DNA of 64,000 bases from Hanleya hanleyi (lineage: Eukaryota > Mollusca > Polyplacophora > Lepidopleurida > Hanleyidae): contig JAVTVY010057091.1 in assembly GCA_036873755.1 (NCBI GenBank), positions 124,001-188,000 on the forward strand, in the 5' to 3' direction. The notes beneath the pieces were generated by a model, which worked only from the letters and a program-made list of their open reading frames with translations, searched no databases and was not told where the DNA came from. Positions 1 through 10,359 of the stretch are shown piece after piece. Within the stretch, counting starts at the first letter, position 1, and each line of letters starts with the position of its first letter. Made by a program: the position numbers and the translations under genes.

Positions 1-598
1 GAATAGAATAGAACCTTTAATTGTACTGTTTTACCCGTTGATGGGATAATGTGTACAGGATTGGGGAAAACAAAACAACAGAATAAATCACAACATGTTC
101 ACCGGATTCAAGAAGGTACATTGTTCATCAAATACTTTCTCTTAATTAGGTTGCGATGAATAAAGTTAACTACCAGATAGATGACCACCATGTCCTCGGC
201 AGAGAGAAGCCGTACAAATTTTGCCCTATCTGGCATACTGATGAAGTTGGCACATGTCCGTGATATATTTGTAAATAACAGATATCTAGAGATGCTATAA
301 CCAGGGCATTTAATCAAAAAGTGGAACTCATCCGACGTATCAAATTTGCACAATGGACAAAGACGGCGTTCAATGGGTGCTCCGGTATACCTGCCTCTTT
401 CGATATTAAGGTCATGAGAGCTAGTTCGGAACCTTGCAAATGACCTGCGACGGTCTCTATCTTTGATAACATCAATATAAATCTCCCGAATAAAACGAGA
501 TTTGAATTCCGTATATGTTCTAAGTTTATGACTGCCAGGCAACCGATTACACGATGGTCCATTAACAATTTTTTCCCCAGTTCTGTTCAAAAGCGGAC
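1..598 (-). mobile_element. 5'-truncated non-LTR retrotransposon, 3' end
   Basis: The minus strand is open from about 595 down to a stop at 108-110 and encodes the C-terminal end of a LINE reverse-transcriptase polyprotein. The segment contains the phrase RTSSHDLNIERGR and a C-x2-C-x8-H-x4-C knuckle (CPLC...DEFHFLIKC), the usual zinc-knuckle region downstream of the RT. The same phrases occur in the LINE at 4384-6735 (RTSSHDLQIEKGR, CTLC...DEFHFLMEC), so both copies belong to one family. The endonuclease and RT domains are absent, as expected for a 5'-truncated insertion. Positions 1-107 are the 3' UTR and a short TTCTA-type tail. The truncated 5' end meets a 24-bp minisatellite directly. Not a functional gene. 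Clade not determined (Jockey/CR1-like group suspected). Confidence 0.8.
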
Positions 599-1192
599 AT
601 ATACATATCACACACTGTTCACCTACACATATCACACACTATCCACCTACACATATCACACACTGTCCACCTACACATATAACACACTGTCCACCTACAC
701 ATATTACACACTGTCCACCTACACATATCACACACTGTCCACCTATACATATCACACACTGCCCACCTACACATATAACACACTGTCCACCTGCACATAT
801 CACACACTGTTCACCTATATCACACACTGTCCATCTACACATATCACACACTGTCCACCTACACACATAACACACTGTCCACCTACACATATCACACAAT
901 ATCCACCTATACATATCACACACTGTCCACCTACACACATAACACACTGTCCACATACACATATCACACAATATCCACCTACACATATCACACACTGTCC
1001 ACCTACACACATAACACACTGTCCACCTACACATATCACACACTGTCCACCTATACATATCACACACTGTCCACCTACACATATAACACACTGTCCACCT
1101 GCACATATCACACACTGTCCACCTATATCACACGCTATCCATCTACACATATCACACAATGTCCACCTACACATATCACACATACTCAAATG
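596..1192. repeat. 24-bp minisatellite
   Basis: About 25 tandem copies of a unit like ACATATCACACACTGTCCAC + CTAC. Variants carry ACACATAACAC or CACAATATCC. A shortened unit (CACCTATATCACAC) occurs twice, near 812 and near 1120, each in the same local context, suggesting a block duplication of roughly 0.3 kb. The unit is a multiple of three, so several long reading frames run through it on both strands; they are by-products of the repeat. Confidence 0.95.
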
Positions 1193-2574
1193 GTGCTTGG
1201 GTGCTAAATTTCATTGTTCAGGTGTATGATGGTGTATTATGGACTCAATTCCTGCATGGATGAGATGACATTTTTTTTTCGATTCAAATATTTTCAACAG
1301 CTACAGGAATAAACTTCAGTTATTATATAGACGTTGTGGATATGTCCTGGTTGATGGCTATCTAAACGAGCAATTTCAGAACTATTTCACTCGACAGGCG
1401 ATACACCAAATATACACATACGCGTGCGGAGTTCCCCAACTCGTCTTCGATTTGAGATGTACTTTAGCATTTACACAATAGGCGAACCATCGTTTCCATC
1501 ACGGTAGACCTACGCTCACTCGTTCTTAGAATTGTGGATGGAGCTTGAAATAAAGAAATATGCCGGTCAATATTCAAGGAAATGTTCCTGAATAATTTTA
1601 ACCGTGTTTAAGTGTACCGGTGTGAAACGAAAGAATGTCTCAGGAAGCAATGTCCCAGGAAGCAATGTCCCTTTTCATATGTCTTTATGAAAATGTGTCT
1701 TACCTGAGTTGCAAATCAGAGAAAATTTCTAGGTTTGGTTTTATTTGATACGAGTCGGACATTTTTTCTGGCAGACATTCTTTCCTTCTACATAGACACA
1801 AACAAGTGATCATATAGAGTTGAGAGGTCTGGTGTGTTTATTCTACGTTTAATCAACGCGAATGGAAGTAAGACTGTAAGGACCTGCTGGCATCTTAGAA
1901 ACTCTTCTGCTATTTCTACGTTATTTATATGTTTAGCAGTTTTGGAGGCTTCATAGTGGCATACATTAAGCTTTCGGTATATTGCGTTCGCGATATATAA
2001 TTGTGGTCATGGGCTAAGGGATTCGTATTTCCCCAAAACTTGTCAATCATTTTTTCCGTAATCAAATATTTAAGATTTTGGAGAAAGAGTAAATCTGTCA
2101 TTGAATCTGGATTTAATAGTCGGAGTATTGATCAGTGTATGTTTAACCTCGACCGATCACATTGAACCCTTTTAAGGAAAATCGCTTAATCCTCAAGTAT
2201 AGACAAGGCACCTGTCGTACGCTATCCTGGTCTGTGTTCGCTCCTGTCTGACGTTATTTCACTTTCCCATGCAGGATTGTGCTTAAACGATAGCTGGCAA
2301 TCGGTTGAATGTGCAGAAAACGCATTAGTGACAGACCGTACCCAAGTACCAATTAGCGCCCCCTCCCTAATAATTTATACCCCTAATATGCCTATGAAAT
2401 GCCCTTAAATGAAGGGGCAGAGGGGAGAGGAAAATTCATCGAACGGGTACACACCCTTCCGCTTCCGGCTCCCCGGAGTCCCCTCCCCCCTTTCCGCTTC
2501 TGCCGCGCCTGTAAAGCAAACTCTCCAAGCAAATATACATAAATAGATATTTCAACACAAGCTGATTTTCCATA
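1193..2574. other. No recognised feature
   Basis: No convincing coding region, RNA gene or repeat seen. The 2340-2510 stretch is C/G-rich with runs such as CCCCTCCC and AGGGGAGAGG. Confidence 0.6.
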
Positions 2575-2577
2575 TAG

Positions 2578-3338
2578 CAGATGTGACCATCAGGTTTGAT
2601 AAGTGATCATGAGTTTGCAGAGTGACCATCAGATTTGAGAAGTGATCAAGTGTTTGCGGAGTGACCATCGGGATTGAGAAGTGATCATGAGTTTGCGGAG
2701 TGACCATCAGGTTTGAGAAGTGATCATGAGTTTGCGGAGTGACCATCAGGTTTGAGAAATGATCATGAGTTTGCGGAGTGACCATCAGGTTTGAGAAGTG
2801 ATCATGAGTTTGCGGAGTGACCATCAGGTTTGAGAAGTGATCATGAGTTTGCGGAGTGACCATCAGGTTTGAGAAGTGATCATGAGTTTGCGGAGTGACC
2901 ATCAGGTTTGAGAAGTGATCATGAGTTTGCGGAGTGACCATCAGGTTTGAAAAGTGATCATGAGTTTGCGGAGTGACCATCAGGTTTGAAAAGTGATCAT
3001 GAGTTTGCGAAGTTACCATCAGGTTTGAGAAGTGATCATGAGTTTGCGGAGTGACCATCAGGTTTGAAAAGTGATCATGAGTTTGCGAAGTTACCATCAG
3101 GTTTGAGAAGTGATCATGAGTTTGCGGAGTGATCATCAGGTTTGAGAAATGATCATGAGTTTGCGGAGTGACCATCAGGTTTGAGAAGTGATCATGAGTT
3201 TGCGGAGTGATCATCAGGTTTGAGAAATGATCATGAGTTTGCGGAGTGACCATCAGGTTTGAGAAGTGATCATGAGTTTGCGGAGTGACCGTCAGGTTTG
3301 GGAAGTGATCATGAGTTTGCGGAGTGACCAACCGGTTT
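2578..3338. repeat. 39-bp minisatellite
   Basis: About 19-20 copies of a 39-bp unit beginning GTGACCATCAGGTTTGAGAA and ending TGATCATGAGTTTGCGGA. Sub-variants (GTGATCATC, GAAATGATC, GAAGTTACC) recur at spaced positions, showing block duplication. Because 39 is divisible by three, the minus strand shows a 259-residue frame of a 13-residue repeat; nothing suggests that it is expressed. The right edge runs into sequence resembling the PLE 3' region (3340-3440). Confidence 0.95.
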
Positions 3339-3339
3339 C

Positions 3340-3440
3340 AGTGGTGCCCCCATGATGTTCCTATCGTCAAATCTATATCACTGATCTGTTTTCTATACTT
3401 CGAATGAGCTACGAGGTCGTTCTGTCGAGTACTGCATCTC
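3340..3440 (-). mobile_element. PLE 3'-region fragment flanking the 38-bp array
   Basis: The segment from the CATGATGTTCC motif through ATATCACTGATCTGTTTTC to GAGGTCGTTCTGTCGAG and GCATCTCAGCC follows, in the same order and spacing, the PLE remnant at about 15330-15450 (CATGATGTTC, AATCACTGATCATTTTTC, CAAGTCGTTTCCCAGAG, GTATCTCGCT). It therefore looks like the minus-strand 3' UTR of the same PLE, leading straight into the 38-bp array. Similarity judged by eye. Confidence 0.6.
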
Positions 3441-4383
3441 AGCCAGGCTCTGATTCTGACGGTTCACACGACCAACTCAGCCAGGCTCTGATTGTGACGG
3501 TTCACAGGAACATCTCAGCCAGGCTCTGATTGTCACGGTTCACACGAACATCCCAGTCAGGCTCTCATTGTGACGGTTCACAGGAACATCTCAGCCAGGC
3601 TCTCATTGTGACGGTTCACACGAACATCCCAGTCAGGCTGTGATTGTGACGGTTCACACGAACATCTCAGTCAGGCTCTGATTGTGACGGTTCACACGAA
3701 CATCTCAGCCAGGCTCTGATTGTCACGGTTCACACGAACATCTCAGCCAGGCTCTGATTGTGACGGTTCACACGAACATCCCAGTCAGGCTCTGATTGTC
3801 ACGGTTCACACGAACATCTCAGTCAGGCTCTGATTGTGACGGTTCACAGGAACATCTCAGCCAGGCTGTGATTGTGACGGTTCACACGAACATCTCAGCT
3901 AGGCTGTGATTGTGACGGTTCACACGAACATCTCACCCAGGCTCTCATTGTGACGGTTTACACGAACATCTCAGTCAGGCTCTGATTGTCACGGTTCACA
4001 CGAACATCCCAGTCAGGCTCTGATTGTGACGGTTCACACGAACATCTCAGCCAGGCTCTGATTGTCACGGTTCACACGAACATCTCAGCCAGGCTCTGAT
4101 TGTGACGGTTCACACGAACATCTCAGCCAGGTTCTGATTGTGACGGTTCACACGAACATCTCAGCCAGGTTCTGATTGTCACGGTTCACACGAACATCCC
4201 AGTCAGGCTCTGATTGTGACGGTTCACACGAACATCTCAGCCAGGTTCTGATTGTGACGGTTCATACGAACATCTCAGCCAGGCTCTGATTGTGACGGTT
4301 CACACGAACATCTCAGCCAGGCTCTGATTGTGTCGGTTCACACGACCATCTCAGTCAGGCTCTGATTGTAACGAAATTTCTGT
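3441..4383. repeat. 38-bp minisatellite, left block
   Basis: About 25 copies of a 38-bp unit: CATCTCAGCCAGGCTCTGAT then TGTGACGGTTCACACGAA. Variants alternate (CCAGTCAGG, TCAGCTAGG, GATTGTCAC). The unit closely resembles the PLE 3' UTR motif ATCTCAGTCACGCTTTGATT + GTGACTGTTCA. The array is interrupted by the LINE at 4384-6735 and resumes after it. Confidence 0.95.
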
Positions 4384-4389
4384 AACGAA

Positions 4390-6479
4390 ATGCTAAAATA
4401 TGGCTATACCAGTCTTGGTTCATGCATTCAAAAACTATTTAACCTTACTTACTCCAATGCGGTTTATCCCCGATGCTGGAGTGAAGGTTACATCTCTCCT
4501 ATTCACAAGTCTGGTACTAAGAAAAACCCCTCCAATTATCGAGGAATTACTATAACCAGTAATATTGGCAAACTATTCAACTCAGTTCTTAATAACAGGT
4601 TGGAAAATTTTCTCTCCTCTCGCGATATCATTAGAAAAGAGCAAATGGGCTTTACCAAAGGTGTGAAGACATCTGATCATATGTTTGTTTTGAAAACATT
4701 GCTAGATTCATACCAACAGGTTGAACACAAACCAATGTACGCTTGCTTCGTTGATTTCTCGAAAGCATTTGACAAGGTTTGGCATACGGGTCTTGTTTAC
4801 AAACTGCAGTCGATCGGTATAGGTGGACAATTTTACAAGATTTTAAAAGATATGTATAATAACAATATGCTATGTGTAAAGGTTGCTGGTGCATTGACCA
4901 ACTTTTTTCAATCATTCACTGGTGTTCGTCAGGGCGACAATTTAAGCCCAAATCTTTTTAAAATTTTCATTAATGATCTACCATCGATATTTGATAATTC
5001 ATGTGACCCAGTATTCCTTGGGACCACACCCCTCAATTGTTTATTGTATGCAGATGATGTTGTGCTATTGTCTGACAGTAAGGAGGGTTTACAACTATCC
5101 CTTGATAAACTACAATTATACTGTGATAAATGGAATCTGGAAGTGAACATAGCTAAAACTAAATGTATGATATTTAACTGTAAAAGTGGAACATCCACAA
5201 AATCATTCTGTCTTAGTGATGCCCAAATAGAAACAGTACAGTCGTACACATATTTAGGAATTACATTTAACCCATCTGGAACGTGGAAATTGGCCAAAGT
5301 TCAACTGAATGGCAAGGCATCTAAGGCATTCTTCAAAATTCGAAAATGTTTTTCTTGTAACCCTCCTGGAATCTCCACTTCTTTGCATATATTTGATCAT
5401 ACTATTAAGCCTATTTTGCTTTACTGTTCAGAAATATGGGGATCATCCATTGTCACAAAATTGAGTAAACAATCATTTTTAGATAACTATCTTAAGAATG
5501 AACCACTTGAAAGACTTAACTTGAAGTACTGTAAATACATTCTGGGGGTCAACTCCAAATGTACAAATTGTGCTGTGTTAGGTGAACTCGGTCGACGTCC
5601 TATGCTAATTGATGTTATTTGTTCAATGCTTAAATACTGGCGTCGCTTATTTGAAATGCCTGATGATACGTTATTAAAGAAAGCTTTTGATTTTTCTATC
5701 AAATTGGACACCCAAGGAAAAAAGACCTGGGTAACGGGTATTAAAAGTATATTGTCATTCTTAAATCTAAGTCATTTATATGAACAGAAAAAAAGTTTAT
5801 CTGTTGGTAGCTTAGTTTCCAAAGCTGCAAGAAGTTTCTCTTCTGTATTTTGTAATTGGTGGAATGAACAACTGTTTACCGACCGTCCCAACGTAGCTTA
5901 TGGTAACAAACTCAGAAGATATAGAACCTTCAAGCAAAATTTTGTGTTGGAACCTTACTTATCTATTCTGAATCGAGATCATCGCAGTGACTTATGTAAG
6001 CTACGAACAAGTAGCCATGACCTTCAGATTGAGAAAGGTAGATTTGCCAAAGTACCACCAGATAAGTCTCACCCGTTCGATGAGTGTGATGGTTCACACG
6101 AACATCTCAGCCAGGCTCTGATTGTGACGGTTTTCACGAACATCTCAGCCAGGCTGTGATTGTGACGGTTCACACGTTCATGTACTCTTTGCAATGCTGG
6201 TAAGGTTGAAGATGAATTCCATTTTTTAATGGAATGTAATAAATATGATAATTTTCGGACATATTTCTATTTAAATGTGATAGCATGAATGCCAACTTTT
6301 CTCAGCTCGATATTTCAAACAAATTTATTTGGCTCTTATCGTGCGAGGATCCAATTATTGTGAAAAATTTAGGTAAGTTTGTTCATGATTGTATGAGCGC
6401 ACGTAGTAATATGATTGATGGTTCTGCATCTAAACATGACAAATGTGTTACTGGTACAGGAATGAGAGACGTTAGCTAA
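4390..6479 (+). pseudogene. LINE reverse transcriptase, broken copy
   Basis: The main frame (4390-6159, 589 residues) carries RT motifs in order: NPSNYRGITI near residue 46, FVDFSKAFDKVWH (first catalytic Asp) near 140, GVRQGDNLSP near 180, and the YADDVVLLS catalytic box near 220, followed by the thumb region and RTSSHDLQIEKGR. The N-terminal endonuclease is missing. The frame leaves LINE sequence at about 6066, reads through inserted minisatellite and stops at 6159. LINE coding resumes at about 6172 with the CTLC...DEFHFLMEC knuckle, shifts frame around 6280-6290, and ends at 6477-6479. Dead copy; its RT core itself is open. Product once made: reverse transcriptase for target-primed integration. 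Confidence 0.85.
6066..6174. repeat. 38-bp minisatellite block inside the LINE
   Basis: Between LINE codons for ...PPDK and the CTLC knuckle lies TCTCACCCGTTCGATGAGTG followed by nearly three 38-bp units, including the unusual GGTTTTCACGAACATC variant. The same ordered variants occur in the right-hand array at about 6945-7050 (CTCACCCGTTCGATGAGTG, GGTTTTCACGAACATC, GGCTGTGATTG). Confidence 0.85.
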
Positions 6480-6735
6480 TATACGTTTTTAGTGTTACAC
6501 ACAGATACTAGTCAGTAAGATCATAATTTGTTGTAAAATGCCAGCGAAATCGTTGCTCCTGGCATTATTGTTCCTTGTATCACGACTGCTATTTTTTACA
6601 TAAATCAAATTATTTCTAATCAACTAGGTTATTCTATATGTATATATACTTAATTATATTCGCTCGATTGTATATCTGCTCGATAACGGGCGCTGTGATC
6701 AGCAAATAAAGAACCTTGAACCTTGAACCTTGATT

Positions 6736-7472
6736 GTGACGTTTCACACGAACATCTCAGCCAGGCTGTGATTGTGACGGTTCACACGAACATCTCAGCT
6801 AGGCTGTGATTGTGACGGTTCACACGAACATCTCACCCAGGCTCTCATTGTGACGGTTTACACGAACATCTCAGTCAGGCTCTGATTGTCACGGTTCACA
6901 CGAACATCCCAGTCAGGCTCTGATTGTGACGGTTCACACGAACATCTCACCCGTTCGATGAGTGTGACGGTTCACACGAACATCTCAGCCAGGCTCTGAT
7001 TGTGACGGTTTTCACGAACATCTCAGCCTGGCTGTGATTGTGACGGTTCACACGAATATCTCAACCAGGCTCTGATTGTGACGATTCACACGAACATTTC
7101 AGTCAGGCTCTGATTGTGACGGTTCACACGACCATCTCAGCCAGGCTCTGATTGTGGCGGTTCACACGACCATCTCAGCCAGGCTTTGATTGTGACGGTC
7201 CACAGGAACATCTCAGCCAGGTTCTGATAGTGACGGTTCCCACGACCATATCAGCCAGGCTCTGATTCTGACAGTTCATACGAACATCTCAGCCAGGCTC
7301 TGATTGTGACGGTTCACACGACCATCTGAGTCAGGCTCTGATTCTGACGGTTCATACGAACATCTCAGCCAGGCTCTGATTGTGACGGTTCACACGAACA
7401 TCTCAACCAGGTTCTGATTGTGACGGTTCACACGAACATCTCAGCCAGGCTCTGATTGTGACGGTTCACAGG
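6736..7472. repeat. 38-bp minisatellite, right block
   Basis: Continuation of the 38-bp array after the LINE tail, about 19 units, more diverged than the left block (ACAGTTCATACG, GTGGCGGTTC). It contains the CTCACCCGTTCGATGAGTG variant block also present inside the LINE. It passes directly into the 21-bp array. Confidence 0.95.
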
Positions 7473-8110
7473 ATCGCCATGCCTACACTGTCAAAGATCA
7501 AGCCTAGTGTCAAAGACCATTCCTATTATGACAAAGATCATACTTAATATCAAAGATCATGCCTATACTGGCAAAGATCGTGCCTATACTGTCAAAGATC
7601 ATGCCTATACTGTCAAAGATCATGCCTATGCTGTCAAAGATCATGCCTAGTGTCGAAGACCATTCTTATTATGTCAAAGATCATACCTAATACCAAAGAT
7701 CATGCCTATAGTGACAAAGATCATGCCTATACTGTCAAAGATCATGCCTATACTGTCAAAGATCATGCCTATACTGTTAAAGATCATGCCTTGTGTCGAA
7801 GATCATTCTTATTATGTCAAAGATCATACCTAATATCAAAGATCATGCCTGTAGTGACAAAGACCATGCCTATACTGTCAAAGATCATTCCTAATATCAA
7901 AGATCATTCCTATACTGTCAAAGATCATGCCTAATATCAAAGATATGCTTATGCTGTCAAAGATCTTGCCTTTACTGTCAAAGATCATGCCTAGTGTCAA
8001 AGATCATTCCTATACTGTCAAAGATCAGGCCTATGCTGTCAAATACCATGCCTATGCTGTCTAAAATCATGTCCACTGTCCAAGAGCATGTTGATTGACA
8101 AAGGTCATAC
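7473..8110. repeat. 21-bp minisatellite
   Basis: About 30 units of 21 bp, consensus GTCAAAGATCATGCCTATACT, with shorter variants (AATATCAAAGATCAT, GTGTCGAAGACCATTC). A larger block containing CATTCTTATTATGTCAAAGA occurs at about 7660 and 7800, so longer segments have also been duplicated. Confidence 0.92.
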
Positions 8111-9280
8111 CTACCACGATCACACTCTGACATCTGTGTGAAACATACCACGAATTAGATCCCTTATATGTACTGAGGAAATAAAATGGCTTCTGATCGG
8201 ATCTCCTGAACACTGTAAGGGGCAGTCCATCGTCCATGAGGTCATGATGTATTATTGTAGTAAAATCTTTACCTCAACACCTTATCTCAGAATATGAATA
8301 GGTGTTAAACTCGAACAAAACTCAGTTACTCGAAAGACAAGCTGTCAACAGTTTCCGTTTAATTGATGGTGGAAATGCAGCGAAATACAATCCTTGTGGA
8401 TAACTGATATTCTTTGAGCAGATAAAATTTTTTCCAAGTAATGTATTATATGAGTCATTTTATCAAAATGTACAGGTTAACAATTACATATATTACATAC
8501 AATATTATGATACAAGAGTATATGTCAGTCGTGCTTGGATTGTGTCTGCTCGTCTGAATGCCATCAAAGGCAAAAGAGGATCGTTGTCCTATAGTCCACC
8601 ACAAGAACAATAAAGAGTTAGCATTTAAATGGTTAGGATTTGGTTAGGAATGAGTGGAAATAAATTACCTCGATGCACACATTCAATTTTAAGAGCTAGA
8701 TGAGAGTATGACATAATCACACAAAGAAAAAATAAGTTTGTTTAATTGTTGATCTGGGCAAAAAAATGATAAATTTGGAAGTTATAAAAAATACCACTAA
8801 TTGGCATTCTATTGCCAATTGTACGGTCGGGCAGAAATGGCGGTGCCAATGTCAACAAAAGACGTTTGGATATGAAACTCGGTGAGATGGCCTGTCATTT
8901 TGACGACCCGCATAACGGAGAAATTGCTTTCTCTCGTAGAAACTGTGAAATTTTCCGGTCCTTCATGGATACCCGCAGGCCTCTTCAACTAATAAATGGA
9001 GAAATCTGTCAAAATTAGACCTGTTTTCGACACTTCAGACGAATTGCCTTGCTGAATACGACAGAACGAATTAAAACACTATTTACAGAGATCCAAGTTC
9101 TCGATGGAGGAAGAAACCATTAAATATGGTTTGTCATATCAAAGATCACCAATTTCATGTGATTTTGCAAATTTTTATATTACACTATAAATTCTAGCTA
9201 TTGCTTTAGGTGAACGCTAAAATCGAACAAATAGTCAGTGTTGTATTATAAACATCTCCCTAGTATAATCCGTGGCGTAT
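8111..9280. other. No recognised feature
   Basis: AT-rich non-coding sequence. The short frame at 8812-9018 has no recognisable domain. Nothing else supported. Confidence 0.55.
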
Positions 9281-9282
9281 CC

Positions 9283-9321
9283 GACTCCTCCTCCTACTCC
9301 TCCTCCTCCTCCTCCTCCGCT
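9283..9321. repeat. (CTC)n microsatellite
   Basis: A run of CTC/TCC trinucleotides, about 12 units with one TAC interruption. Confidence 0.9.
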
Positions 9322-9344
9322 TTACTCACTGCACAGTGGGCCGC

Positions 9345-9795
9345 ATAGATGTGGTGCGGGATAGGGTGGGGCGAGAGACCTGGGGTTTTCGCTACCTGAG
9401 ATTCCATGGGCCAGGCTTACACCCTACAGTAGAATAGGTCGACTGCGCATGCGCGATGAGTAGTGCGCGATGAGTGGTATAGAAAGGGCACGCGATCTTC
9501 CTATCCCTATAGGTGTGGCGCGGGATAGGGTGGGGCGAGAGACCTCGGGTTTTCGCTACCTGAGATTCCATGGGCCAGGCTTGCACCCTACAGTAGAATG
9601 GCTCGACTGCGCATGTGCGATGAGTAGTAGTAGTTCTTTATTATTTATAGTGGCAGGTACATAACAAAACCAAATATATCAAACATTACACAACACCACC
9701 CAGCCCATACGGGCTTATCAGCCACTTTAAACAAATGAGTAGTGCGCGATGAGTAGTATAGAAAGGGCACGCGATCTCCATATCCCTATAAACTA
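9345..9795. repeat. 164-bp tandem duplication, about 2.5 copies
   Basis: The block GTGGTGCGGGATAGGGTGGG through the GAAAGGGCACGCGATC motif recurs with a period of about 164 bp (GTGG-GCGGG at 9351 and 9515; GAAAGGGCACGCGATC at 9481 and again near 9759). The third junction is split by an inserted retroposon at 9629-9734. Confidence 0.85.
9629..9734 (-). mobile_element. Short retroposon with 9-bp target duplication
   Basis: A 106-bp insertion bounded by ATGAGTAGT at 9620-9628 and again at 9735-9743. Read on the minus strand it ends AATAATAAAGAACTACTACT, an ACT-repeat tail after an AATAAAGAAC end like that of the LINE tail at 6700-6735. It is most simply a strongly truncated LINE or a SINE fragment. 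The uninterrupted target is visible in the neighbouring tandem copy (GATGAGTAGTGCGCGATGAG), which confirms the insertion boundaries. Confidence 0.8.
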
Positions 9796-10249
9796 ACCCA
9801 TGGGGGTGCATGAGCCATGGGGGTGAATGAGCACTCGTAAATATAAATTGTATATGCAGTGAGGAGTACGGATTAATACGGCATGCGATTGGTCCACTCA
9901 TGCAGCCTTCCTTCATAACGCGGTTCGTAAGATATAACCGGTTTCAGTGAATCAGTGAGTATAAGACCTAAAGGGCTATGAGACATGATCAGCACCCTTA
10001 GCAGGTGTTTCATCGAAAATCCTACCAGGAAGGGGACAATCATACGGAGCCGTAAAAGGGACATGGTAAAAATAAAAATTCTTTGCCGAAAATTTGTTTC
10101 TTCTTTGTTTTTTCCAGCCGTGGGCAAAAAAAAATCTTGGGCAAAAAAAAAAAAATAATTCCTATTTTTTTCCAGCCAGAAAAAGAAATGGGGAAAAACA
10201 CATTTCTTTGACAATTTTTTTTTGAAATAATAATTAAAAAATTTAATAA

Positions 10250-10352
10250 CATGGACCCCGTGTTAATCGACCAATGAAATATAACCAAACAAAAATAAGA
10301 CGGACACCTCGTTAGTAACACGGACCCCGCGTTAATCAACCAATGAAATTCA
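10250..10352. repeat. Short direct repeat pair
   Basis: GGACCCCGTGTTAATCGACC-AATGAAAT at 10253 and GGACCCCGCGTTAATCAACC-AATGAAAT at 10321, a period of about 68 bp. Upstream (10060-10230) is A/T homopolymer-rich. Confidence 0.8.
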
Positions 10353-10359
10353 GTCACAT

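Larger units (their letters stand above)
4384..6735 (+). mobile_element. LINE inserted in the 38-bp minisatellite
   Basis: A 5'-truncated non-LTR retrotransposon in sense orientation, ending in AATAAAGAACCTTGAACCTTG with repeated ACCTTG units as 3' tail. Minisatellite sequence flanks it on both sides, so it inserted into a pre-existing array. It is of the same family as the minus-strand fragment at 1-598. An internal block of minisatellite at about 6066-6174 interrupts its coding region. Confidence 0.85.

Noticed and set aside
528..1229. Cys-rich and Thr/His-rich frames through the 24-bp array on both strands
   Set aside because: The repeat unit is a multiple of three, which keeps several frames open; no start context, signal or domain.
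2552..3331. A 259-residue minus-strand frame of a 13-residue repeat
   Set aside because: It follows from a 39-bp minisatellite unit without stops; all other evidence for a gene is missing.
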